Shown one piece after another: positions 33,103 through 42,057 of a stretch of DNA of 64,000 bases. The notes under the pieces are model-generated. The model did no database searches, was not told the origin of the DNA, and was given only the letters and a program-made list of their open reading frames with translations. How positions within the stretch are numbered: the first letter of the stretch is position 1; every line of letters starts with the position of its first letter. Source of the DNA: Thioclava sp. GXIMD4216 (GTDB lineage Bacteria > Pseudomonadota > Alphaproteobacteria > Rhodobacterales > Rhodobacteraceae); assembly GCF_037949285.1 (NCBI RefSeq), contig NZ_CP149926.1, forward strand, positions 2,149,501 through 2,213,500, written 5' to 3'. A program made the translations under genes and the position numbers.

Positions 33103-33449
33103 CGCTGATTGTCGAGCGCCGAAAGCGCGGGGCTCGACGCGATCATCCAGCCGGAAAATGCCTGTTTATCGGTCTGATTGTCGAAAATGGTCAGATGTGC
33201 GAACGCATTCGAACTCGGATCTTCCGAAGGGTAGCGGCATTCGTTCAGAGTCACCTTCAACGTGCCATAGGTCACGCTCTGGCCGGTTTTCAATGCAATA
33301 TCCGAAGCGATGCCATTGATCTTGTCGAGCCCGCGCAGCTGCGCCCCCGAGGCATCGGCAAGGCCGGTCATAACACCGCTTTCCTGCGCATACACAGCCG
33401 CTGGCAGGATGGCCATCACCGCCACAGAAAGAAACTTGAAGATACGCAT
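33066..33449 (-). CDS. DUF2155 periplasmic protein
   Basis: The 127-residue protein has a signal peptide (ends near YAQES), predicting a periplasmic location. The conserved DUF2155 sequence is visible: ALKTGQSVTYGTLKVTLNECRYP, FDNQTDKQAFSGWMIASSPALSALDN and YDVWVIRC. The function is unknown. It lies 8 bases after the NDUFA12 gene in the same direction. The 3' end overlaps aat by 37 bases on the opposite strand. Confidence 0.85.
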   Translation of the reverse strand: MRIFKFLSVAVMAILPAAVYAQESGVMTGLADASGAQLRGLDKINGIASDIALKTGQSVTYGTLKVTLNECRYPSEDPSSNAFAHLTIFDNQTDKQAFSGWMIASSPALSALDNQRYDVWVIRCTNS

Positions 33450-33457
33450 GGATCAGA

Positions 33458-33832
33458 TCACTCGGGCTGCCATGCCTCGTAGTCGTGACGCTCGACCGGC
33501 ATCACGCGACGAAGCGACCCTGCAGGCGCATAAGCCGCAGGCGTCCCGGTGAGGTTTTCCTCATGCGGTTTTTCCCAGGTCTTATGGATCATCGGACGTT
33601 CGGTCGGCGGCTCTGCAAAGGTGTGATGCAGCCAGCCATGCCAATCGGGCGACACGCGGCTTGCCTGGCTCTCGCCATTATAGATCACCCAGCGACGCTT
33701 GCCGTCCTTGGTCTGGTAAAAGATGTTACCTTGCTCGTCTTCGCCGACTTTCTTGCCATTGCGTGCCGACCAGATGCGCGTATTGAGCGTCTGACCATTC
33801 CACCATGTCAGAATCTGAAGCAGGGTTTTCAT
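33458..33832 (-). CDS. NADH:ubiquinone oxidoreductase subunit NDUFA12
   Basis: The 124-residue protein matches the NDUFA12 (B17.2) accessory subunit of complex I found in alphaproteobacteria and mitochondria. Marks are [32 protein letters not shown] and [19 protein letters not shown]. It sits on the cytoplasmic arm of complex I and helps assembly. It is 8 bases upstream of the DUF2155 gene, an arrangement common in Rhodobacterales. Confidence 0.92.
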   Translation of the reverse strand: MKTLLQILTWWNGQTLNTRIWSARNGKKVGEDEQGNIFYQTKDGKRRWVIYNGESQASRVSPDWHGWLHHTFAEPPTERPMIHKTWEKPHEENLTGTPAAYAPAGSLRRVMPVERHDYEAWQPE

Positions 33833-33930
33833 CTTATTCCTCCGCAGGCTGTCTCAGCCCCTTATATCGCAGCGCACGACAAGGTCCAGTGCGCAGATAG
33901 GCTTTGCGACCGATCCCGTGGTCACGAAAA

Positions 33931-33956
33931 CGCCGCCCCGAAAGAACGGAGCGGCG
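33931..33956 (-). terminator. Terminator of clpX
   Basis: Two 10-base arms (33931-33940 and 33947-33956) pair with one mismatch around AAAGAA. On the minus strand TTTTCG follows. Confidence 0.65.
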
Positions 33957-33964
33957 CAAGGATC

Positions 33965-35230
33965 TTAGCTCGCAGAGCTGCCCTCTTTCTTGGCATCTGC
34001 ATAAATCAGAAGCGGCTTGGCACTGGCTTGAGTGACCGCCTCTTCATTGACCACCACTTCGTTCACGCCATCCATGCCCGGCAGTTCGAACATCGTATCC
34101 AGCAGGATATCCTCGAGGATCGACCTCAGGCCGCGTGCACCGGTTTTCCGCTCGATCGCGCGTTTGGCAATCGCCGACAGCGCATCTTCGGTGAAGGACA
34201 GGTCGACGCCTTCGATCTCGAACAGACGCTGGTATTGCTTGACCAGCGCGTTTTTCGGCTGGGTCAGAATGATGACCAGCGCATCCTCGTCGAGATCGGT
34301 CAGCGTTGCAATCACCGGCAAACGCCCCACGAATTCGGGGATCAGCCCGAATTTCAGCAGATCTTCCGGCTCGAGTTCGGCAAACAGCTCGCCCACGCCA
34401 CGGTCATCGTTGTTCTTCACATCGGCGCCAAAGCCCATGGCCGAACCTTTGCCGCGCTGCGCGATGATCCGGTCAAGCCCCGCGAATGCGCCACCACAGA
34501 TGAACAGGATGTTCGTGGTATCCACCTGCAGGAATTCCTGCTGCGGGTGTTTGCGCCCCCCTTGCGGCGGAACCGACGCCACGGTGCCTTCCATGATCTT
34601 CAGCAGCGCCTGCTGCACGCCCTCGCCCGACACATCGCGGGTGATCGAGGGGTTGTCGGATTTGCGGGTGATCTTGTCGACCTCGTCGATATAGACGATG
34701 CCGCGCTGCGCCCGCTCGACATTATATTCCGACGCCTGCAGAAGCTTGAGGATGATATTCTCGACATCCTCACCGACATAGCCGGCTTCGGTCAGCGTGG
34801 TCGCATCGGCCATCGTGAAGGGCACATCCAGAATGCGCGCCAGCGTCTGGGCCAGAAGCGTTTTACCACAGCCGGTCGGACCGATCAGCAAGATGTTCGA
34901 CTTCGACAGTTCGATATCCTGTTTCGACCCGTGGTTCAGACGTTTGTAATGGTTGTGCACCGCGACCGAAAGAACGCGCTTGGCCTTTTCCTGACCGATG
35001 ACATAGTCATCCAGAACCTTGCAGATATCGCGCGGCGTCGGCACGCCTTCGGAGGATTTCAGCCCCGCCGATTTCGTCTCCTCGCGGATGATGTCCATAC
35101 AAAGTTCAACGCATTCATCGCAGATGAATACAGTCGGCCCGGCAATCAGTTTCCGGACCTCGTGCTGGCTTTTGCCGCAGAAGGAACAGTAAAGGGTGTT
35201 CTTGCTGTCGGAGCCTGTAGTGTTCGCCAT
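33965..35230 (-). CDS. clpX: ATP-dependent Clp protease ATP-binding subunit ClpX
   Basis: The 421-residue AAA+ unfoldase has an N-terminal zinc finger (CSFCGKSQ and CDECVELC), Walker [12 protein letters not shown], Walker [12 protein letters not shown] and sensor residues in the arginine-finger region. IGF-loop-type sequence for ClpP docking is expected in the 260s. It unfolds tagged proteins and feeds them to ClpP; in alphaproteobacteria it also degrades CtrA. The start was placed at [10 protein letters not shown]; upstream codons look non-coding. It follows clpP in the same direction. Confidence 0.97.
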   Translation of the reverse strand: MANTTGSDSKNTLYCSFCGKSQHEVRKLIAGPTVFICDECVELCMDIIREETKSAGLKSSEGVPTPRDICKVLDDYVIGQEKAKRVLSVAVHNHYKRLNHGSKQDIELSKSNILLIGPTGCGKTLLAQTLARILDVPFTMADATTLTEAGYVGEDVENIILKLLQASEYNVERAQRGIVYIDEVDKITRKSDNPSITRDVSGEGVQQALLKIMEGTVASVPPQGGRKHPQQEFLQVDTTNILFICGGAFAGLDRIIAQRGKGSAMGFGADVKNNDDRGVGELFAELEPEDLLKFGLIPEFVGRLPVIATLTDLDEDALVIILTQPKNALVKQYQRLFEIEGVDLSFTEDALSAIAKRAIERKTGARGLRSILEDILLDTMFELPGMDGVNEVVVNEEAVTQASAKPLLIYADAKKEGSSAS

Positions 35231-35356
35231 GATATCCCTCTGCAGTAACGGCCGGGCGGGTCCGGTCCTTTTGGGCGGCGGGCCACCCGCAAACAAAGTC
35301 TAGGGCAGCCCGACCGTCATGCCAATGTCAAATTACCTCTCCCGGTTAAGGGAGGG

Positions 35357-35986
35357 TCACTTCTTGTCTTCGGTTTTCCCGCGATTTTCGAGAATTTCGT
35401 CGATCAGACCCCAGTCTTTGGCCTGCTCTGCCGACATGAAATTATCGCGTTCAAGGGCCGCTTCGACGGTCTCGTAGTCATTGCCGGTATGCTTGACATA
35501 GATCTCGTTGAGGCGGCGTTTCAGTTTTGCCGTTTCCTGTGCGTGGATCATGATATCGGTCGCCTGACCCTGATAGCCACCGGACGGCTGGTGGACCATC
35601 ACGCGCGAGTTAGGTAGCGAGAACCGCATGTCTTTTTCGCCTGCCGTCAGCAGGAGCGAGCCCATCGAAGCCGCCTGACCGATCACCAGCGTCGAGACCT
35701 TCGGCTTGATGTATTGCATGGTGTCATAGATCGACAGACCTGCCGTCACCACACCGCCGGGGCTGTTGATATACATCGAGATCTCTTTCGACGGATTCTC
35801 GGCCTCGAGGAACAGAAGCTGCGCACAGATCAGGGTGGCCATGCCATCATGGACCGGACCCGACAGGAAAATGATGCGCTCTTTCAGAAGGCGCGAGTAA
35901 ATATCGTAGGACCGCTCCCCGCGCGAGGTCTGTTCGACCACCATCGGCACGAGCGTGTTCATATAGGTATCCATCGGGTCTTTCAT
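35357..35986 (-). CDS. clpP: ATP-dependent Clp protease proteolytic subunit ClpP
   Basis: The 209-residue serine protease carries the catalytic serine in [11 protein letters not shown] and the histidine in [12 protein letters not shown], with aspartate in the final third. It assembles a double heptameric chamber fed by ClpX and ClpA. It is followed 126 bases later by clpX. The 256-base upstream region contains a perfect palindrome, AGACATGTCT at 36015-36024. ATG at 35974 (MDTYMN) is a possible alternative start. Confidence 0.97.
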   Translation of the reverse strand: MKDPMDTYMNTLVPMVVEQTSRGERSYDIYSRLLKERIIFLSGPVHDGMATLICAQLLFLEAENPSKEISMYINSPGGVVTAGLSIYDTMQYIKPKVSTLVIGQAASMGSLLLTAGEKDMRFSLPNSRVMVHQPSGGYQGQATDIMIHAQETAKLKRRLNEIYVKHTGNDYETVEAALERDNFMSAEQAKDWGLIDEILENRGKTEDKK

Positions 35987-36014
35987 GGAAATCTGCCCTT
36001 CCCTGTCATTAGTC

Positions 36015-36024
36015 AGACATGTCT
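36015..36024. promoter_or_regulatory. Palindrome in the clpP upstream region
   Basis: AGACATGTCT is a perfect 10-base palindrome about 30 bases upstream of the clpP start. A regulatory role is only suggested by its position. No other feature is seen in the 257-base spacer between clpP and uraH. Confidence 0.25.
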
Positions 36025-36243
36025 AACGCCAAAATCGTTACTTGAGTCTTATGATCGCGCACCGTCCTTCGCAAGGGACGTTCACGGTTTGCTCAGCGTA
36101 TTGCGAAGAAATCTCCTCGATTTTGCATAAGATTGTTCGTTTCTCTCCACACAGATCGCCAAACCGCTTTGAGACACCCGCTCCGCGCAATCCGCGTTTG
36201 TATGAAATATTTTTCGCGCTTTCGATCAGAGCCGCCCTGCCTG

Positions 36244-36600
36244 CTAGCTGCCGCGATAGGTCGACATGCCATAGGGCGACACAAGCAACGGCACATGGTA
36301 ATGTGACTTTGCGTCATTGATCCCGAAACGGATCGGCACGATGTCCAGAAACAGCGGCTCGCCTCCTGCTTGGCCGGTTGCGCGCAGATAGTCCCCCGCA
36401 TGGAAGACCAGCTCGTAAATCCCCGTGGCAAAATCCGCAGCGGGGAGAATCGGCTGGTCCGTGCGCCCATCGGCATTGGTGCGCATCCGCGCCAGTTCAA
36501 CGCGTTGCTCACCCGCAAGACGAAACAGCACCACCTCCAGCCCCTGAGCAGGGCACCCCCGCGCTGTGTCCAGAACATGTGTGCTCAGATAGCCTGACAT
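36244..36600 (-). CDS. uraH: 5-hydroxyisourate hydrolase (transthyretin-like)
   Basis: The 118-residue protein ends in YRGS, the C-terminal signature of HIUase, and starts with GYLSTHVLDTARGCPA, containing the active-site histidine. A further active-site stretch is SHYHVPLLVSPYGMSTYRGS. It opens 5-hydroxyisourate, the uricase product, to OHCU, the substrate of UraD. The ATG at 36600 gives the family length; the longer open frame to 38151 is antisense to the puuE-uraD gene. Divergent from puuE-uraD, sharing a 159-base promoter region. Confidence 0.93.
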   Translation of the reverse strand: MSGYLSTHVLDTARGCPAQGLEVVLFRLAGEQRVELARMRTNADGRTDQPILPAADFATGIYELVFHAGDYLRATGQAGGEPLFLDIVPIRFGINDAKSHYHVPLLVSPYGMSTYRGS

Positions 36601-36759
36601 GCGATCGCTCCGTCTCGAACCCCATATAGCCCTGCAAGATTGGCCCGAGCGGCAAGGCAGCGCAAGCCGATCATGCCCTGCCACCGCAATTCCCTGAGCG
36701 CACTCTTGAAGTTGCCGCATTTTGGGCTTTTGATCGGACCCAAGACAGGAGAGATAAAA

Positions 36760-38175
36760 ATGGACCGGTATCCCAGAAACATGCGCGGCTACGGTCGCGA
36801 CGCACCCGATGCACACTGGCCGGAAGGGGCAAAGCTCGCGATATCGCTCGTGCTCAATTACGAAGAAGGCGGCGAGAACAACATCCTGCATGGCGATGCC
36901 GCATCCGAGGCGTTTTTGTCCGATATCGCAGGGGCCGCGCAATGGGCCGGCCAGCGCCATTGGAACATGGAATCGATCTATGAATATGGCGCGCGTGCGG
37001 GGTTCTGGCGGCTGCACCGGCTGTTCACCCGCCGGAACCTGCCGGTGACCATCTATGGCGTGGCCACGGCGCTGGCCCGCAGCCCCGAACAGGTCGAGGC
37101 GATGAAGGAGGCGGGGTGGGAAATTGCCAGCCACGGGCTGAAATGGGTCGAACACAAGGACATCCCGCCCGAAGAAGAAGCCCGCCAGATCACCGAAGCC
37201 ATCCGCCTGCATACCGAGGTCGTGGGCACCCCGCCCAAGGGCTGGTATACGGGGCGCTGCTCGGCCAATACCGTGGCGCTGACCGCCAAAACCGGCGCAT
37301 TCGACTGGATCTCGGACACCTATGACGACGACCTGCCCTATTGGCTGACGCTCGAGGGGCGCGACCAGCTGGTGATCCCCTACACGCTGGAAGCCAATGA
37401 CATGCGCTTTGCCACAGCCCCCGGCTATATCGAGGGCGAGCAGTTCTTCCAGTATCTCAAAGACACATTCGACACGCTCTATGCCGAAGGCGTGGCCGGT
37501 CAGGGCAAGATGTTCTCGATCGGGCTGCATAACCGGCTGATCGGACGTCCGGGCAAAATTGCGGGGCTCACACGGTTTCTCGACTATGCGCAAAGCCACG
37601 AGGGCGTGTGGTTTGCCACCCGTGGCCAGATTGCCGCGCATTGGGCCGCCACCCATCCGCCGGTCCACAAACCCCGCCCGAGCGAGATGACACAGGATGA
37701 ATTCGCCACCCGCTTTGGCCGAATTTACGAGCATTCGCAATGGATTGCGGGCCGCGCATGGGAGCTGGAGTTGGGCCCTGCCCATGATTGCGCGGCAGGG
37801 GTGGCCTCTGTGCTGGCGCGGATCTTCCGCACCGCAGGCCACGAGGCGCAACTGGCCGTGCTGCGCGCCCATCCCGATCTGGCAGGCAAGCTGGCACAGG
37901 CCAAACGCCTGACCGCCGAAAGCACCTCCGAACAGGCCAGTGCGGGCCTTGATGCGCTGACCGATGACGAACGCGCGACCTTCCAGCAGCTCAATGCCGA
38001 TTACGTCGCCAAATTCGGCTTTCCCTTCATCATTGCCGTGCGCGACCATAGCAAGGCCTCGATCCTTCAGGCTTTCCACACCCGCCTCACCCATGACGCC
38101 GAGACCGAATTCACCGAGGCCTGCCGACAGGTCGAACGGATCGCGCGCCACCGTCTCAACGATATGGATATCTGA
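36760..38175 (+). CDS. puuE: Fused allantoinase PuuE and OHCU decarboxylase UraD
   Basis: The 471-residue protein has two enzymes. The N-terminal ~300 residues form a polysaccharide-deacetylase-type allantoinase (LVLNYEEGGENN, IASHGLKWVEH, GWYTGRCSANT). The C-terminal ~165 residues form OHCU decarboxylase (HPDLAGKLAQAKRLTAEST, SAGLDALTDDE, NADYVAKFGFPFI). UraD makes (S)-allantoin and PuuE hydrolyses it, so fusion may channel the intermediate. AGGAGA precedes ATG 36760. Its stop overlaps the next start (TGATG). Key residues of both halves look intact. Confidence 0.92.
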   Translation: MDRYPRNMRGYGRDAPDAHWPEGAKLAISLVLNYEEGGENNILHGDAASEAFLSDIAGAAQWAGQRHWNMESIYEYGARAGFWRLHRLFTRRNLPVTIYGVATALARSPEQVEAMKEAGWEIASHGLKWVEHKDIPPEEEARQITEAIRLHTEVVGTPPKGWYTGRCSANTVALTAKTGAFDWISDTYDDDLPYWLTLEGRDQLVIPYTLEANDMRFATAPGYIEGEQFFQYLKDTFDTLYAEGVAGQGKMFSIGLHNRLIGRPGKIAGLTRFLDYAQSHEGVWFATRGQIAAHWAATHPPVHKPRPSEMTQDEFATRFGRIYEHSQWIAGRAWELELGPAHDCAAGVASVLARIFRTAGHEAQLAVLRAHPDLAGKLAQAKRLTAESTSEQASAGLDALTDDERATFQQLNADYVAKFGFPFIIAVRDHSKASILQAFHTRLTHDAETEFTEACRQVERIARHRLNDMDI

Positions 38176-39008
38176 TGAGTTCTTCCTATTACGCCCCGCC
38201 GGGTGGTCTGCGCGACCAGAACACCCGTACTGTTGATCGCGCGGTTTTCACCGAAGCCTATGCCTTCCTGCCCGCCCATACGCTGTCAGACATCACCACC
38301 TCCTACCTGCCGGGATGGGACAAGGCCCGCGCATGGGTTCTGGCCCGCCCCATGTCGGGCTTTGCCGAAACCTTCGCGCAGCTGATTGTCGAGATCGCTC
38401 CGGGTGGCCATGCCACCAAACCCGAGCCGGACCCCGATGCCGAGGGCGTGGTTTTCGTGCTGTCGGGCCACCTTGACCTGACGCTCAAGGGCACGCACCA
38501 TGATCTCTCCGAGGGCGGCTATGCCTTCCTTGCCCCGAACGAGGACTGGTCACTTGCCAATGTCTCCGCGGCACCTGTCACTCTGGTCTGGATACGCAAG
38601 ATCTGGACCCCCGCCGAGGGCATTGCCAAACCCGAAAGCTTCGTGACCTCGGACCAGCAGACAGCGGCGCGCCCGATGGCGGGCACCGAAGGCAAATGGG
38701 CCACCACCCGTTTCGTCGAACCCGACGACATGCGCCACGACATGCATGTCAACATCGTCACCATCCAGCCGGGGGCAACGATTCCCTTTGCCGAGACCCA
38801 TGTGATGGAGCACGGGCTATATGTGCTACAGGGGCGCGGGGTCTATCTGCTGAACAAGGACTGGGTCGAGGTCGAGGGCGGCGATTTCATGTGGCTGCGC
38901 GCCTTCTGCCCGCAGGCCTGCTATGCGGGCGGCACCCAGCCCTTCCGGTACCTCCTGTATAAGGACGTCAACCGCCACATGCCCTTGCGCGGAATGCTGG
39001 GGCGCTGA
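38175..39008 (+). CDS. (S)-ureidoglycine aminohydrolase (bicupin)
   Basis: The 277-residue protein has two cupin domains, the second containing VMEHGLYVLQGRGVYLLNKDWVEV and GDFMWLRAFCPQACYAGG, nearly identical to the UGlyAH family signature. It converts (S)-ureidoglycine to (S)-ureidoglycolate and ammonia with bound manganese. The start overlaps the puuE-uraD stop by one base and its stop overlaps the allA start, giving coupled translation. The allantoate amidohydrolase that would precede it is not adjacent. Confidence 0.9.
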   Translation: MSSSYYAPPGGLRDQNTRTVDRAVFTEAYAFLPAHTLSDITTSYLPGWDKARAWVLARPMSGFAETFAQLIVEIAPGGHATKPEPDPDAEGVVFVLSGHLDLTLKGTHHDLSEGGYAFLAPNEDWSLANVSAAPVTLVWIRKIWTPAEGIAKPESFVTSDQQTAARPMAGTEGKWATTRFVEPDDMRHDMHVNIVTIQPGATIPFAETHVMEHGLYVLQGRGVYLLNKDWVEVEGGDFMWLRAFCPQACYAGGTQPFRYLLYKDVNRHMPLRGMLGR

Positions 39009-39490
39009 TGGATATTACCACCGAACCGCTTACCGCCGAAGCCTTCGCCCCTTTTGGCGATGTCCTGTCGGCGGAGGGAGCGCCCGACCGTCTGATCAAT
39101 GCCGGCAAATGTGGCCGCTATCATGATCGCGCCGCGCTCAGTTTCTTCGAAGGCCGCGCGGGTGTGTCGATCTTCAAGGCCGAACCGCGTAGCCTGCCCT
39201 ATGAATGCGACCTGCTGGAGCGCCATCCTCATGGCAGCCAATGCTTTATCCCGATGTCGGAACATCCTTTCCTGATCATCGTGGCCACCGATCTGGGCGA
39301 CCGCCCCGGCAGCCCGCGCGCTTTTCTGACAAACGGCGCGCAGGCGATCAACTTCCACCGCGGCATCTGGCATGGTGTGCTGACGCCACTGGCCGGTCCG
39401 GGGCTCTTTGCGGTGGTCGACCGCATCGGGGACGGCAAAAACCTTGAAGAGGTAAGGATCGCCCCGCCCTTCCGCGTGCGGACCAGCTAG
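39008..39490 (+). CDS. allA: Ureidoglycolate lyase
   Basis: The 160-residue cupin-like enzyme cleaves ureidoglycolate to glyoxylate and urea, the last step of the locus. Family features are TAEAFAPFGDVL, ECDLLERHPHGSQCFIPM and INFHRGIWHGVLTPL, with metal-site histidines in the last two. It overlaps the previous stop (TGATG). A hairpin follows at 39553-39580. Confidence 0.93.
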   Translation: MDITTEPLTAEAFAPFGDVLSAEGAPDRLINAGKCGRYHDRAALSFFEGRAGVSIFKAEPRSLPYECDLLERHPHGSQCFIPMSEHPFLIIVATDLGDRPGSPRAFLTNGAQAINFHRGIWHGVLTPLAGPGLFAVVDRIGDGKNLEEVRIAPPFRVRTS

Positions 39491-39552
39491 AAGCAGCGCT
39501 TCCCCAAACCTGCACGGGCCTGCCCTTATCTGGGCGGTCCGGGAGGCACAGT

Positions 39553-39580
39553 CTTCGGGGCCCTCTATGCGGTCCCGAAG
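39553..39580 (+). terminator. Hairpin after allA
   Basis: A 10-base-pair stem (39553-39562 with 39571-39580, one G-U) around an 8-base loop is seen. It lacks a T-run, so termination may be weak. The 265-base spacer to the VOC gene holds nothing else I recognise. Confidence 0.5.
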
Positions 39581-39755
39581 CCCCCCCCTGCTATGGCCGA
39601 TGGCCGCCCCGTTTGCAGGCCGCTCAACCGCCCCCAATTCCCCAAGAACAGAGATACGGCCCCGCAATGTGACGCAGCGGAAAAGCCGCCTTTGATTGAT
39701 CTTGCGCGCAAAGGACCAAGATCCTGTCTTAACGGATAAATCTGGAGGGATCACA

Positions 39756-40307
39756 ATGCGCTGGCGCGGAATAAACCATGTCGAATTTTCGGTTCTCGAT
39801 TACGATGCCTCGGTCGCCTTCTATGACCGCATGTTCGGCTGGCTGGGATATCGCTGCTTCTGGACGCTCGATATCGGGTATCGCTCGACCTATTACATGG
39901 CGCGTTTTCCCTTCCCGCATAGCTATATCGGGCTGCAACCCGCCAAATCGGGCGGCAAACTTTCGCATGAAGCTCGCGCGACGGGCATCCATCACATCGC
40001 GCTCTGGGCCCGCAACCGGCGCGAGGTGGACGCGTTCCATGCGGAATTTCTGTGCCCGAACGCTGTCCCCGTGACAGATGCGCCCGCAGAATATCCCGTC
40101 TATTCACCGGGGTATTATGCGGTATTTTTTGAGGACCCGATCAACGGTATTCACTGGGAACTGGCGCATATTCCGCGACTGCCGTCTTTGGGCGCATGGA
40201 AACGCTTCCGTCAGGCGGTGAAAGAGCAAGAAAAGCAGCACCCCGAATGGGGCGGCTCGGCCATGAAACAGGCCGAACGCCCCCTGCCCGGAAGAACCGG
40301 GCGATAA
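39756..40307 (+). CDS. VOC/glyoxalase family protein
   Basis: The 183-residue protein has the beta-alpha-beta-beta-beta repeats of the vicinal oxygen chelate fold. Likely metal ligands lie in GINHVEFSVLDYDASVAFYDRMFGWLG, TGIHHIALWARNRREVDAFH and FEDPINGIHWELAHIP. GGAGG precedes ATG 39756. It could be a glyoxalase, dioxygenase or resistance-type protein. Its place after the purine locus may be accidental, because a hairpin separates them. Confidence 0.75.
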   Translation: MRWRGINHVEFSVLDYDASVAFYDRMFGWLGYRCFWTLDIGYRSTYYMARFPFPHSYIGLQPAKSGGKLSHEARATGIHHIALWARNRREVDAFHAEFLCPNAVPVTDAPAEYPVYSPGYYAVFFEDPINGIHWELAHIPRLPSLGAWKRFRQAVKEQEKQHPEWGGSAMKQAERPLPGRTGR

Positions 40308-40338
40308 AACACCATCGCGCCTGTGACATCAGGCAAAC

Positions 40339-40367
40339 GGGGGCTCCGGGTGAACGGGGGAGCCCCC
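40339..40367. terminator. Bidirectional hairpin between VOC gene and dgt
   Basis: GGGGGCTCC (40339-40347) pairs perfectly with GGAGCCCCC (40359-40367) between convergent genes; A- and T-runs are lacking. Confidence 0.6.
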
Positions 40368-40373
40368 ATCACC

Positions 40374-41603
40374 TTAAAGATCCGGATTGATCAGCCGGTG
40401 ATATTCCTGAATGGCGAAACGGTCGGTCATGCCCGCCACATAATCGAGCACCACCCGCGCCAAGAGGATTTCGGCATCCCCCCCCGAGGCCAAGGCCTTG
40501 CCCACATCGCCCTGCCAGTCAGACGGAAGCTGCTGCGGGTTTTCCATGAAAAACGGGAATAGCCCGTTGACCATCGTCGTCACCCGCTTGCGCTCGACCA
40601 CCACGGTCGGGGCGCGATACATGCGGGTGAACAGGAAGCGCTTGATCGCCTTGAGGTTCTGGTAAAGCGGCTTCGAGAAACGGATGATCGGCCCCTCCAT
40701 CGAGCGGATATCGTCCACCGTCTCGGGGCGCAAAGATTCCAGCCGGTTCTGCGCCACAGCGATCACATCCTCGACCATCACACCAAAGACACGGCGCAAG
40801 GCCTCGTGCTGGCGACGCGAGCGGTCCAGCCCCGGATACAGCTTGTCGACCGCCGCGAAACACTCGCCGATCACCGGCAATTCGCACAGGTCATCCTCGG
40901 TAAACAGTCCCGCCCGCAAGCCGTCATGCAGGTCATGGTGGTTATAGGCACAATCATCGGCCACCGCAGCCACCTGTGCCTCGGCACTGGCATTGGACGC
41001 CAGTTCCAGATCCCACATCGCATCGACTTCGGCCAGTGCGTAGGGCAGATCCTCGCGCCGCGCGACCGTATGGCTACCGCCACGATCCGAAATCACCGGA
41101 CCATTATGTTTGGCAATGCCTTCAAGGGCTTCCCATGTCAGGTTCAGCCCGTCGAAATCGGCGTAATGGCGCTCAAGCTTGGTCACGATGCGTAAGGCCT
41201 GCGCGTTATGGTCGAAGCCGCCATAGGGCGCCATCAGCTCGTGCAGCGCATCCTCGCCGGTATGACCGAAGGGCGGATGGCCCAGATCATGCGCCAGCGC
41301 CACGGTTTCCGCCAGATCGGTGTTCAGCCCCAGATGGTTGGCAATCGTGCGCGCCACCTGCGCCACCTCGATCGTATGGGTCAGACGGGTGCGGTAATAA
41401 TCGCCCTCATGTTCGACAAACACCTGGGTCTTATGTTTCAGCCGCCGGAAGGCCGAAGAATGGATGATCCTGTCGCGGTCCCGTTGAAACGCGGTCCGGA
41501 ACGTGGAATAGTTTTCCGGAATAAGTCTCCCCCGAGTCTTCTCGGGATGGCAGGCATAGGGCTTGAGCACGGCAACCTCTTCTTGTCGCGGCATATAAGA
41601 CAT
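40374..41603 (-). CDS. dgt: Deoxyguanosinetriphosphate triphosphohydrolase-like protein
   Basis: The 409-residue HD-domain enzyme belongs to the dGTPase-like group that cuts dNTPs to deoxynucleoside and triphosphate. Visible are SAFRRLKHKTQVF, the TRLTHTIEVAQ histidine, and AHDLGHPPFGHTGE (the HD motif). It ends in the family's helical C-terminus. AGGGG lies 7 bases before ATG 41603; ATG at 41594 is an alternative. It is divergent from erpA with only 50-56 bases between, as in related genomes. Confidence 0.92.
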   Translation of the reverse strand: MSYMPRQEEVAVLKPYACHPEKTRGRLIPENYSTFRTAFQRDRDRIIHSSAFRRLKHKTQVFVEHEGDYYRTRLTHTIEVAQVARTIANHLGLNTDLAETVALAHDLGHPPFGHTGEDALHELMAPYGGFDHNAQALRIVTKLERHYADFDGLNLTWEALEGIAKHNGPVISDRGGSHTVARREDLPYALAEVDAMWDLELASNASAEAQVAAVADDCAYNHHDLHDGLRAGLFTEDDLCELPVIGECFAAVDKLYPGLDRSRRQHEALRRVFGVMVEDVIAVAQNRLESLRPETVDDIRSMEGPIIRFSKPLYQNLKAIKRFLFTRMYRAPTVVVERKRVTTMVNGLFPFFMENPQQLPSDWQGDVGKALASGGDAEILLARVVLDYVAGMTDRFAIQEYHRLINPDL

Positions 41604-41659
41604 CCTATATCCCCTAGCCTAGGGAAGAACAGGCCCCAACGGGCAGAAAGCGTGTGAAA

Positions 41660-41992
41660 ATGCTGCAAATTCCGCCAAAAGTCACCGAGCGCGCCTTCGC
41701 GCGACTGGCAGAAATCAACGAAGATGCCGAGACCCCGCGCGCCCTGCGTGTGGCCGTTGAGGGCGGCGGCTGTTCGGGCTTCCAATATGACATCAAGCTC
41801 GAAGAGCAGGCCGCCGAAGATGACCTGATCCTGCAAGGCGCGGGCCAGCGCGTGCTGATCGACCCCGTCTCGCTGCCGTTTCTGGAAAACGCGGTGATCG
41901 ATTTCACCGACGAACTGATCGGCGCGCGCTTTGTGGTCAATAATCCCAATGCCGTATCCTCCTGCGGCTGCGGGATTTCCTTCTCCATGTAA
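41660..41992 (+). CDS. erpA: HesB/IscA-type iron-sulfur insertion protein
   Basis: The 110-residue A-type carrier has the three cysteines of the family, one in GGGCSGFQYD and two in SSCGCGISFSM at the C-terminus. It passes Fe-S clusters to target proteins. ATG 41660 was chosen; GTG 41654 is in frame and possible. Divergent from dgt and followed by a hairpin. Assignment to ErpA rather than IscA is by overall resemblance. Confidence 0.9.
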   Translation: MLQIPPKVTERAFARLAEINEDAETPRALRVAVEGGGCSGFQYDIKLEEQAAEDDLILQGAGQRVLIDPVSLPFLENAVIDFTDELIGARFVVNNPNAVSSCGCGISFSM

Positions 41993-41999
41993 CATGCCA

Positions 42000-42046
42000 C
42001 AGGCCGCGCCCGTTTCGTCATGACCGGTGCGGCCTGCGACCTTTTT
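42000..42046 (+). terminator. Terminator after erpA
   Basis: CAGGCCGC (42000-42007) pairs with GCGGCCTG (42029-42036), followed by CGACCTTTTT. Confidence 0.65.
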
Positions 42047-42057
42047 GAAAGCCGCCC

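Noticed and set aside
36601..38151. 635-codon open frame antisense to puuE-uraD, continuous with uraH
   Set aside because: Only its last 118 codons match the HIUase family. The rest mirrors high-GC codon structure of the opposite strand and has no recognisable domain.
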